DNA of 5,783 bases from NCBI GenBank assembly GCA_937923375.1, contig CALAJG010000089.1, positions 1 through 5,783 of the forward strand. The letters are read 5' to 3'. The translations under genes were made by a program, and so were the position numbers. Source of the stretch: an uncultured Leucothrix sp. (lineage in GTDB: Bacteria > Pseudomonadota > Gammaproteobacteria > Thiotrichales > Thiotrichaceae). Under the pieces are notes generated by a model. That model worked only from the letters and a program-made list of their open reading frames with translations. It made no database searches and was not told the DNA's origin. Positions 1-5,661 of the stretch are shown piece by piece (position 1 is the stretch's first letter; the number at the start of each line of letters is the position of its first letter).

Positions 1-1
1 T

Positions 2-685
2 GAAGCAGTGAGTTACTTTGAGCGGTCTGAGGGAAAGATTAGTCTTTCGCAGATTGAGGGTTTTGTTCGGCAAATACTTGGTTGGCGAGAGTACATCCGT
101 GGCGTGTATTGGGCGAATATGCCGGATTACCGGGAGAAGAATCAATTGGACAGTCAGGGGGCTTTACCCACGTATTTTTGGACAGCTGACACCAAAATGA
201 ACTGCATGCATCAGTCGATTAAGCAATCGTTGGATTATGCATACGCTCACCACATTCAGCGCCTTATGGTGACGGGTAATTTTTGCTTGTTAACTGGAAT
301 TCACCCCGATGAGGTGGATGAATGGTATTTGGGGATTTATATTGATGCGTTGGAATGGGTAGAAATGCCCAATACGCGCGGTATGAGCCAGTTTGCGGAC
401 GGGGGTATTGTGGCGACCAAGGCCTACAGTGCAGGGGGTAACTACATCAATAAGATGAGTGATTATTGCAAAGGCTGCCGCTATCGAATAAAGGAGAAGG
501 TGGGGGACGATGCCTGTCCGTTTAATAGCCTTTATTGGGGGTTTATGGTGCGTCATCGGGAGCGTTTTGAGAAGAATCCGCGCATTGGTATGGTGTACCG
601 CCAGTGGGATAAGCAGGATGAGTCCGTTCAAACCGCGACGATCAAGCGAGCGCAGTGGTGTATTGAGAACATCGAAGCATTGTAA
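2..685 (+). CDS. Iron-sulfur photolyase/cryptochrome (FeS-BCP family), C-terminal part
   Basis: This is the FAD-binding and iron-sulfur half of a light-driven DNA repair flavoprotein, cytoplasmic, of the family that includes Agrobacterium (6-4) photolyase PhrB and Rhodobacter CryB. The frame is open to the left edge, and the GTG at base 8 is an internal valine, so about 284 N-terminal residues (antenna domain and linker) are missing. Numbering from that valine, the four expected [4Fe-4S] ligands are Cys66, Cys154, Cys157 and Cys170. Their spacing equals that of PhrB Cys350, Cys438, Cys441 and Cys454 as I recall them. His81-His82 match the PhrB active-site histidine pair, and Trp58, Trp106 and Tyr107 match its proposed electron-transfer residues. 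Other family blocks are GWREYIRG (25-32) and GMSQFADGG (125-133). The family is certain. Whether the lesion is (6-4) or the protein is mainly a photoreceptor is inferred. It ends with TAA and is convergent with the b561-YceI gene. Confidence 0.93.
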   Translation, partial: EAVSYFERSEGKISLSQIEGFVRQILGWREYIRGVYWANMPDYREKNQLDSQGALPTYFWTADTKMNCMHQSIKQSLDYAYAHHIQRLMVTGNFCLLTGIHPDEVDEWYLGIYIDALEWVEMPNTRGMSQFADGGIVATKAYSAGGNYINKMSDYCKGCRYRIKEKVGDDACPFNSLYWGFMVRHRERFEKNPRIGMVYRQWDKQDESVQTATIKRAQWCIENIEAL

Positions 686-693
686 TGTAGACT

Positions 694-719
694 CACATTT
701 TACAGGAAACTAAAATATG
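694..719. other. AT-rich inverted repeat between convergent genes
   Basis: CACATTTTA and TAAAATATG form 9-bp arms around an 8-base loop, in the 70-base gap between the convergent photolyase and b561-YceI genes. Read on the minus strand, the single imperfect pair becomes a G-U wobble, so the hairpin is better in that direction. No uridine run follows it on either strand, so it is at most a weak or factor-assisted transcription end. No better terminator is visible in this gap. Confidence 0.25.
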
Positions 720-755
720 GGGAAATGAAGGTAGTGAATACGATATAAGCGGTTC

Positions 756-1940
756 TTACTCTATCGGAAAATCAAACTCTATCACTACATTAAAACCCGC
801 AGTAGAGTCGTCAGCTTGTTCGACCGCTCCAATGGCGTAGTCTAGCCGGTTTATAGTGAATGCCCCCGTTGCTATTTTATTATTTTGATCAAGGTTGAGG
901 GTGAAATTCACAGGTTTTGTTGTTTCACGAATCGTTAAATCACCCGTCATCAACCAAGATGCTTCCGAAGTGATGTCTATCTCAGTTGAGACAAAGGTTG
1001 CCTCCGGGTGTTGAACTACGTCAAACCAGTCCGGACCAGGTAGGGAATCATTAATTTGTGGGTTTGAGGTGTTTGCGCTAGCTGTTTTAACTTTTGCAGA
1101 TAGGCTAGGGCCTGATAGATTGTCACTGGCTTTGTTTAGTACCACGCTAGAGCCTGAAAAACTCCCCTCGACCTCTTCGCCCATCAATATCAGCTTGAAC
1201 TTTACCTGACTGCTGACGCTTTTGGATTGAGCTTGGTTTTGACCAATCTTAGAAATGACCTCCGAGTTGGCTTTTTCGTGTTTCTGAATCGCTTCTATTA
1301 AAAATAGCCCCAATAATACAGCACCAATACAGCCTGCAATTAGACCTAGCCCAGCTTTGGTTTGCTGACTCTTCCAGTGTGGAGCCATACGCTCCATAAC
1401 AAAATCACGATGTACAAACTGATGCATCAAAGCAGCACCGATGTGCAGCAACAACAATGCGATCATAACGCCTGAACTGATGTGATGTATCTCATGAAAG
1501 AGGTCTGATATTTGTGCCTTATTAGCCAATGATGCAAGTACAGGCAAGTGCGGAAGCGGTATAACATCATACAAAATGGTTGAGAGGTTTAGCGGCGATG
1601 TAGACACCATAATCCAGCCGCTTATAGGTAACGCCAGCATTAAACAATACAATAAAACGTGTGTGACAGAAGATGCGGCTTTTTGCCACCCCCTAACTTG
1701 TTCGGGAAGGGCAGGTGGCTTGTGGCTAAGCCGCCAAATAATTCTCGCTAAGGTGAGAAGTAATATCGTGATTCCAAACGATTTATGCCACTGTGTTAAG
1801 GAGAAGCGTAACGGGTCAGCTTCATCTAAGCTGGTCATGAACTTGCCAACAATCAAGAGACTTATAATCAACAGTGCAATCAGCCAATGTAAAGCAATGG
1901 CCACACCAGTGTAACGCGCTATTGAGTTTTTTATATTCAT
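756..1940 (-). CDS. Cytochrome b561 fused to a C-terminal YceI domain
   Basis: A 394-residue inner-membrane protein. Residues 1-190 are a four-helix dihaem cytochrome b561 of the CybB/YceJ kind. Helices lie near 11-33, 50-70, 90-112 and 155-176, with candidate haem ligands His18 (in ALHWL), His52 (in QWHKSFG), His152/153 and His166. A fifth hydrophobic segment near 197-218 is followed by a polar linker and a YceI domain (about 242-394), recognised by WFD (305-307), STE, MTGDLT (331-336), TKPV and LDYAIG (366-371). Basic residues after helices 2 and 4 suggest a cytoplasmic N-terminus, which would put the YceI domain in the periplasm. CybB proteins exchange electrons with ubiquinone; YceI folds bind polyprenyl lipids. 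A joint role with quinone is inferred. I chose ATG 1940 because MNIKNSIARYTGVAIALHWL is the usual family N-terminus. A TTG at 2012 would add 24 residues and put a strong hairpin inside the gene. The Shine-Dalgarno is weak. It lies 88 bases after yceI, probably in the same operon. Confidence 0.9.
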   Translation of the reverse strand: MNIKNSIARYTGVAIALHWLIALLIISLLIVGKFMTSLDEADPLRFSLTQWHKSFGITILLLTLARIIWRLSHKPPALPEQVRGWQKAASSVTHVLLYCLMLALPISGWIMVSTSPLNLSTILYDVIPLPHLPVLASLANKAQISDLFHEIHHISSGVMIALLLLHIGAALMHQFVHRDFVMERMAPHWKSQQTKAGLGLIAGCIGAVLLGLFLIEAIQKHEKANSEVISKIGQNQAQSKSVSSQVKFKLILMGEEVEGSFSGSSVVLNKASDNLSGPSLSAKVKTASANTSNPQINDSLPGPDWFDVVQHPEATFVSTEIDITSEASWLMTGDLTIRETTKPVNFTLNLDQNNKIATGAFTINRLDYAIGAVEQADDSTAGFNVVIEFDFPIE

Positions 1941-1970
1941 GGACGCCGAAATTGTTATTGTGATTGAGGT

Positions 1971-2001
1971 GGCAGACAAAGCACTCACCGCTTTATCTGC
2001 C
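1971..2001 (-). promoter_or_regulatory. Intercistronic RNA hairpin between yceI and the b561-YceI gene
   Basis: On the minus-strand transcript, GGCAGATAAAGC and GCTTTGTCTGCC pair over 12 bp (eleven Watson-Crick pairs and one U-G wobble) around the 7-base loop GGTGAGT. The hairpin starts 27 bases after the yceI stop codon and ends 30 bases before the ATG at 1940. No uridine tract follows on either strand, so it does not look like a classical intrinsic terminator. It more plausibly protects the upstream yceI message from 3' exonucleases or lowers readthrough, so that yceI is expressed more than the membrane fusion. The structure is seen directly; the role is inferred. Confidence 0.6.
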
Positions 2002-2028
2002 AAGTTAAGCAAATTTAATAGTCTTGCT

Positions 2029-2646
2029 TTACTTTTTAAACATCTCTGCTTCTATTGATAGTTTAATTTCATCGCTCACATAAGGTGCGTTTGCCCCCAG
2101 GCCCCAATCAGAGCGCAGCAGTGTTCCCTTGGCACTGATTCCAACCACCGGCTTCTTATTCATAGGATGGTTCATTGCAGCATTGATAGTCACATCCAAC
2201 GTCACAGGCTTGGTAACATCCTTAACGGTAAGATCGCCAGTCATCTTGAAGCTGCTGCCCGAACCGGTTACTTCAGTGCTAGTAAACTTCATCGTAGGGT
2301 AATTAGCAAAATCGAACCATTTTTTACCAGATATGTGGTCAGTCCAGATTGCAGAACCGGTGACCAAACTGTCCGCTTTTATCTCAACAGCAACCGTGGT
2401 TTTGGCAGGGTTTTCTGTGTCCAGATTCATATCAACGGTGAAGTCATCAAAGCTTAAGGTAGGATTTGAAAGGCCTAAATGGTTGTATTGGAAATTAATA
2501 TAGGCATGTGAAGGGTCAACTGAATAAGTTCCAGCAGGTACTTGTTTCAGGTCTGCATCGGCGAAACTTGGGCTTGCGGCAAACAAACTGGCAGTGCTTA
2601 TTAAAGCTGCAGCTAGTGAATGTTTTAGGGTGGTTCTCGAAATCAT
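2029..2646 (-). CDS. yceI: YceI family periplasmic lipid-binding protein
   Basis: A 205-residue exported protein of the YceI family, whose lipocalin-like beta-barrel binds polyprenyl chains (shown for the Thermus homologue) in the periplasm. Residues 1-29 are a classical signal peptide: basic MISRTTLKH, a hydrophobic core, and a likely cut after SFA, before DADLK. The mature protein shows the family pattern YSVDPSHAYINFQYNHLG, then WFDFANYP, FTSTEV, MTGDLTVKDVTKPV, and SDWGLG near the end. Full length is normal for the family. The start is ATG 2646, with AGGAAA 5 bases upstream. In many proteobacteria yceI sits beside a b561 gene (yceJ), as it does here. The neighbour carries a second YceI domain sharing the WFD, STE and MTGDLT blocks, so the two arose from the same family but are diverged. 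The physiological ligand is unknown; quinone or a biosynthetic precursor is a reasonable guess. Confidence 0.93.
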   Translation of the reverse strand: MISRTTLKHSLAAALISTASLFAASPSFADADLKQVPAGTYSVDPSHAYINFQYNHLGLSNPTLSFDDFTVDMNLDTENPAKTTVAVEIKADSLVTGSAIWTDHISGKKWFDFANYPTMKFTSTEVTGSGSSFKMTGDLTVKDVTKPVTLDVTINAAMNHPMNKKPVVGISAKGTLLRSDWGLGANAPYVSDEIKLSIEAEMFKK

Positions 2647-2715
2647 ACTGGTTTCCTATAAGTTTTGAATAATTAGTCTAAACGTTAGTGCTAGACAAAG
2701 GAAAGTCCACTAGGC

Positions 2716-2730
2716 GCAAAACACTTTTGC
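2716..2730. promoter_or_regulatory. Perfect 15-base dyad upstream of yceI, possible operator
   Basis: GCAAAACACTTTTGC is a perfect inverted repeat with 6-bp arms and a 3-base centre, 70-84 bases before the yceI start. Its size and place, between the regulator gene's stop and yceI, suit a protein-binding operator. It could also form a small hairpin at the end of the LysR-type message, but it is weak and has no uridine tail. A weak minus-strand promoter candidate lies downstream of it (TTGTCT, 18 bases, AATTAT, at about 2698-2669). I cannot name the binding protein. Confidence 0.35.
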
Positions 2731-2741
2731 TCTATTGTTAA

Positions 2742-2773
2742 CAGTTTCCTACGGTTTGTACGGTCAGTTTCCT
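2742..2773. repeat. Short direct repeat (CAGTTTCCT twice) upstream of yceI
   Basis: CAGTTTCCT occurs at 2742-2750 and 2765-2773, a 23-base period, or about two helical turns. The spacer holds a second small direct repeat, ACGGT, at 2751-2755 and 2760-2764. Just beside the left copy is the 8-base palindrome TGTTAACA (2736-2743). The whole block lies in the 157-base gap between the LysR-type gene and yceI. Tandem same-face sites can be binding sites for an activator, but the units are short and chance is possible. Confidence 0.35.
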
Positions 2774-2803
2774 CTACCAGATTCACGTTGAGGCTTTATA
2801 CAA

Positions 2804-3676
2804 TTATAGCAGACTTGTTTTGATGTACTCAGCCAATAAATCAACTGCTTCGCCACGACTTCCTGGTTGACGCAACAAGCTTATTGAAATTTCTCCCAGC
2901 ACCGGAAACTGATCTGACTCAGGAATAATATCCAATGATGGGGGGACGGTGCTTTTAGCTAGTGCGGTAACGCCTAGCCCTTCAGCAATTGCAACCTGAA
3001 TACCTGTCAAGCCAGGTATTGTATAGACAATACTCCACGACTGATTTATGCGACTCAGTCGCTGCAATATTCGTCTTCGATATAAGCACCCTTCTGGTGC
3101 AACAACTAGAGGGATAGTTTTTCGCAAGTGCGCTTCTTTATCTTGTTTGCTGACCCACACCAAAGCGTCACTTTTAATATAGGTCGCTTCTTCGATCATG
3201 CTCTCAGTGTCGTTACTTAAGCCCAACAGCAAGTCGAACTCTTTATTGCGAAACTTAGGTAGCAGCTTGTTTCCCAAATCCGAGGTTACCTCTAGTCTTA
3301 CGCCTGGATAAATTTTGGCAAAGCGTCCAATAATTTTTGGCAGCAGAGTAGATGCAAACTCATTTGGAATTCCTAAGTGGATACTGTCGCGAATGGTTGG
3401 CGTGGCAAAGTAGTTCATGGCCTCGTCATTAAGCACAAGAATTTTCTGGGCGTAGTCAAATAAGACCTGACCTGCCAATGTTAATTCAAAGCGGTGCCCC
3501 TGGGTTCGCTGGAACAGGCTGTCATTGATGAGGGCTTCGAGGCGTTTTATTTGCAAACTAATAGCTGGCTGTGAGCGTCCTAATACGTTACCTGCTCGAC
3601 TGATGTTATTGAACTGAGTCACCGTCACGAAGGTGCGCAGCAGGTCAATTGGAAGGTTTTTAAAGCCTACATTCAT
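2804..3676 (-). CDS. LysR-type transcriptional regulator, LrhA-like
   Basis: A 290-residue DNA-binding regulator of normal LysR length. Residues 8-68 are the winged helix-turn-helix: LPIDLLRTFVTV, then a recognition region with RSQPAISLQIKRLE (34-47) and the wing LFQRTQGHRFELT. A linker helix follows to about 95, then a periplasmic-binding-protein-like effector domain to the end. Segments such as the LVVAPEGCLYRRR block and AIAEGLGVTALAKS resemble the LrhA branch of the family. It is transcribed divergently from sdaA, the classical arrangement in which a LysR protein controls its neighbour and itself, so sdaA is the first candidate target; yceI, downstream on the same strand, is the second. 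The start at ATG 3676 gives a normal N-terminus, but the bases before it (TATCCTTTT) are pyrimidine-rich with no Shine-Dalgarno. The effector is not readable from sequence. Confidence 0.92.
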   Translation of the reverse strand: MNVGFKNLPIDLLRTFVTVTQFNNISRAGNVLGRSQPAISLQIKRLEALINDSLFQRTQGHRFELTLAGQVLFDYAQKILVLNDEAMNYFATPTIRDSIHLGIPNEFASTLLPKIIGRFAKIYPGVRLEVTSDLGNKLLPKFRNKEFDLLLGLSNDTESMIEEATYIKSDALVWVSKQDKEAHLRKTIPLVVAPEGCLYRRRILQRLSRINQSWSIVYTIPGLTGIQVAIAEGLGVTALAKSTVPPSLDIIPESDQFPVLGEISISLLRQPGSRGEAVDLLAEYIKTSLL

Positions 3677-3713
3677 AAAAGGATAGGTATAGGTTATTTT
3701 ATTTGGGAAATTT

Positions 3714-3732
3714 ATAGTTTAATTGTAACTAT
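3714..3732. promoter_or_regulatory. 6-7-6 dyad in the lysR/sdaA divergent region, candidate LysR site
   Basis: ATAGTTTAATTGTAACTAT is a perfect inverted repeat: ATAGTT, 7 bases, AACTAT. Its size fits a LysR-family operator and it contains T-N11-A spacings, though the classical T-N11-A is not placed symmetrically. It lies 37 bases before the regulator's start and 72 bases before the sdaA start. It covers the -10 box of the candidate regulator promoter, so binding there would repress the regulator and could activate sdaA. The role is inferred from position. Confidence 0.45.
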
Positions 3733-3749
3733 TCATTAGGTAAATGCAA
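3722..3749 (-). promoter_or_regulatory. Candidate sigma-70 promoter for the LysR-type gene
   Basis: On the minus strand, TTGCAT (3749-3744) and TACAAT (3727-3722) are separated by 16 bases. The -10 box matches the consensus at five of six positions; the -35 box matches only three. A start about 7 bases further on would give a leader of roughly 40 bases. The -10 lies inside the 3714-3732 dyad. The alternative is TATACC at 3691-3686, which would give an almost leaderless message. Confidence 0.35.
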
Positions 3750-3804
3750 ATCTCAGTAATAATATCCTCTGTATTAATCACTAAAAACTCAGAAGTTGAT
3801 AACT

Positions 3805-5223
3805 ATGTCTATAAGCGTATTTGATTTGTTTTCTATTGGCATCGGCCCCTCCAGCTCACATACCGTCGGTCCAATGCGCGCTGCCACGTATTTTGTTCAG
3901 TCATTAAAAGACAAAGCATTGTTAGAGCAGGTCTTTCGGGTCAAGGCAGAGCTATTTGGATCGCTTGGTGCAACGGGTAAAGGTCATGGCTCAACTAAAG
4001 CAGTTTTGATGGGGCTAGAGGGCGAGCTGCCTGAAACAGTTGAGATTGAAACAATGGCTCAGCGCTTGCAGTCTATTCGTCAGGACAATTTATTAATGCT
4101 CGGCGGTTCACGGCAAATTGGTTTCAACGAAGATAAAGACCTATTGATGCACCGTAAGAAAAGCCTACCTTACCATCCTAATGGTCTGAGTTTTGAAGCC
4201 TTTGATACCCATGGTGAGAGTCTGTTAAAGCGTAGTTATTATTCGGTAGGCGGTGGCTTTGTCGTTGATGAGTCTGCTGCCGCTGGAGATTGCCAAATTA
4301 TCGAAGACGAAACCAAGGTACCTTATCCTTTTAATACCGGTGATGAACTACTAGCTCTCTGTGAAATAAATAAACTTTCCATTAGCGACATCATGATGGC
4401 TAATGAGTGTGTCCGTCAGCCTGAGGAGTCGGTCAGAAAAGGTTTGTTGGCTATTTGGGATGTAATGCAGGAATGCGTAGTAAACGGTTGCAATAACGAT
4501 GGTATCTTGCCGGGCGGCCTAAAAGTGAAACGTCGTGCGGCTTCACTTTATAAACAATTGCAAGCGCGCAGAGATATGGTGATGGTCGATCCATTACTGG
4601 CTACCGACTGGGTGACGCTTTATGCACTAGCAGTCAATGAAGAAAATGCTGCGGGTGGACGAGTGGTTACTGCTCCAACTAATGGTGCAGCAGGCATCAT
4701 TCCGGCGGTGTTGCACTACTATACGCGTTTTCATTTGGATCATAACAATCCCGGTTGGAGTGATGACAAGGTGGTGAGGTTCTTATTGGTCGCGGCTGCA
4801 ATTGGTATACTGTTCAAGCAAAATGCTTCGATTAGTGGTGCAGAAGTAGGGTGTCAGGGCGAGGTGGGCTCGGCTTGTTCAATGGCTGCAGGTGCCTTAA
4901 CAGAAGTCATGGGGGGAACACCTGCTCAGGTTGAAAATGCAGCAGAGATTGGTATGGAGCATAATCTTGGCTTAACTTGCGACCCGATTGGTGGCTTGGT
5001 TCAGGTACCGTGCATCGAGCGGAACGCTATGGCTGCTATGAAAGCGATCACTGCTGCGCGTATGGCACTACGCGGCGACGGAACCCATTTCGTTTCCTTA
5101 GACAAAGTGATTAAAACCATGCGTGATACGGGTCGGGATATGAAAAATAAATACAAAGAAACGGCACGAGGCGGCTTGGCAATTAATGTGTTGGAGCTCC
5201 CAGTGAATATCACGGAATGTTGA
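3805..5223 (+). CDS. sdaA: L-serine dehydratase, iron-sulfur dependent, single chain
   Basis: A 472-residue cytoplasmic enzyme that deaminates L-serine to pyruvate and ammonia using a [4Fe-4S] cluster and no pyridoxal phosphate. The N-terminal (beta) domain begins with GIGPSSSHTVGPMRAA (12-27), the family signature. The catalytic alpha domain runs from about 190 to the end, with TAPTNGAAGIIPAVL (289-303). Cluster ligands are Cys350, Cys392 and Cys403, with gaps of 42 and 11 that equal Cys343, Cys385 and Cys396 of the Legionella enzyme as I recall it. The last residue, Cys472, is the tail cysteine that folds into the active site as fourth ligand until substrate displaces it. ATG 3805 is chosen because MSISVFDLFSIGIGPSSSHT is the family start; a TTG three codons earlier is rejected. 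The Shine-Dalgarno is weak (AGAAG, 9 bases before). It is divergent from the LysR-type gene. No serine transporter is adjacent. Confidence 0.97.
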   Translation: MSISVFDLFSIGIGPSSSHTVGPMRAATYFVQSLKDKALLEQVFRVKAELFGSLGATGKGHGSTKAVLMGLEGELPETVEIETMAQRLQSIRQDNLLMLGGSRQIGFNEDKDLLMHRKKSLPYHPNGLSFEAFDTHGESLLKRSYYSVGGGFVVDESAAAGDCQIIEDETKVPYPFNTGDELLALCEINKLSISDIMMANECVRQPEESVRKGLLAIWDVMQECVVNGCNNDGILPGGLKVKRRAASLYKQLQARRDMVMVDPLLATDWVTLYALAVNEENAAGGRVVTAPTNGAAGIIPAVLHYYTRFHLDHNNPGWSDDKVVRFLLVAAAIGILFKQNASISGAEVGCQGEVGSACSMAAGALTEVMGGTPAQVENAAEIGMEHNLGLTCDPIGGLVQVPCIERNAMAAMKAITAARMALRGDGTHFVSLDKVIKTMRDTGRDMKNKYKETARGGLAINVLELPVNITEC

Positions 5224-5277
5224 TATCTCGAAATAATATTTAACCTGTACCCTGTAAGAAATATTGGGATATAGCTG

Positions 5278-5298
5278 GATAACGCTGAAATGGTTATC
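5278..5298. other. Small inverted repeat in the gap before the 110-residue protein gene
   Basis: GATAAC and GTTATC form perfect 6-bp arms around 9 bases, 31 bases before the ATG at 5329. The gap 5224-5328 holds little else: an AT-rich inverted repeat (AATATTT near 5235 and AAATATT near 5259) and CCTGTA twice (5244-5249 and 5251-5256). No terminator for sdaA with a uridine run is visible, and no convincing promoter. The dyad may be an operator or chance. Confidence 0.25.
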
Positions 5299-5328
5299 AT
5301 GCTGGTGTGGCAGAATTAGGAGCGACTC

Positions 5329-5661
5329 ATGTCCCATGAGCTAATAGATCTGGAAAAAGAAAAAAGTATTTTAAGAGCGGTGCGTAAAACCCTGGCGCAA
5401 GTAGTGGTCGATGTTACGCCCGACAATAGCGCTTTGAAATCACCCCTTAAACCTCAAACGATAGAAGATATCCGTATGTGCTTTGGTCTGGTTTCAGCGC
5501 GTGAGCGAGAAATAATGGAATTGATGCAACGAGAAAACAAAGAGCGCCCGCATTTCATAGACGAAATCTCGAAACCAAGTAACATTGTTAATTTCACCAC
5601 ACCTTCTAGGCTAGCCACTAGTAAAAATACATCTGAAAGCAGTGATAAAAGTGAAGCTTGA
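5329..5661 (+). CDS. Small protein of unknown function (110 residues)
   Basis: I do not recognise a named family with confidence. The start is well supported: AGGAG at 5318-5322 lies 6 bases before ATG 5329, the best ribosome binding site in the window. The protein is soluble, with no signal peptide or membrane helix. Residues 1-25 (LIDLEKEKSILRAVRKTLAQ) look like a charged amphipathic helix. A second helical block near 43-70 contains TIEDIRMCFGLVSAREREIMELM. RPHFIDE follows at about 73-79, and the last 30 residues are a Ser/Thr/Lys-rich, probably disordered tail. The two helical blocks read like a conserved small helical domain. It overlaps by 11 bases the start of an Xre/MbcA-like ORF, so the two are probably translationally coupled and may act together. 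It does not resemble RES-type toxins, which are longer and usually follow the antitoxin. The coding call is firm; the function is open. Confidence 0.8.
   Translation: MSHELIDLEKEKSILRAVRKTLAQVVVDVTPDNSALKSPLKPQTIEDIRMCFGLVSAREREIMELMQRENKERPHFIDEISKPSNIVNFTTPSRLATSKNTSESSDKSEA

Noticed and set aside
8..10. GTG at base 8 as the true start of a short photolyase-like gene
   Set aside because: The frame continues without a stop to the left edge, there is no ribosome binding site in view, and the protein aligns from mid-domain, so the gene is simply cut by the window.
290..631. Minus-strand open frame of 113 codons inside the photolyase gene
   Set aside because: It is wholly antisense to a clearly conserved coding region and its translation shows no recognisable domain.
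694..719. Bidirectional intrinsic terminator between the convergent genes
   Set aside because: The hairpin is real but AT-rich and lacks a uridine run in either direction, so I list it only as an inverted repeat.
1941..2012. A 24-residue N-terminal extension of the b561-YceI protein from TTG 2012
   Set aside because: The family N-terminus fits ATG 1940, the extension has no b561-like sequence, and it would contain the 12-bp hairpin. The Ser/Thr/Ile-rich translation is probably meaningless.
3796..3804. TTG 3796 as the start of the serine dehydratase
   Set aside because: It adds only three residues, and ATG 3805 gives the conserved family start with a better codon.
5001..5337. Two minus-strand open frames over the end of sdaA and the following gap
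   Set aside because: They overlap each other and the conserved 3' end of sdaA, which carries essential cysteines. Neither has a ribosome binding site or recognisable product.
5329..5661. RES or other known toxin paired with the downstream antitoxin-like ORF
   Set aside because: The length, order and sequence do not fit RES toxins or any other toxin family I can recognise. Calling it a toxin would rest only on its neighbour.
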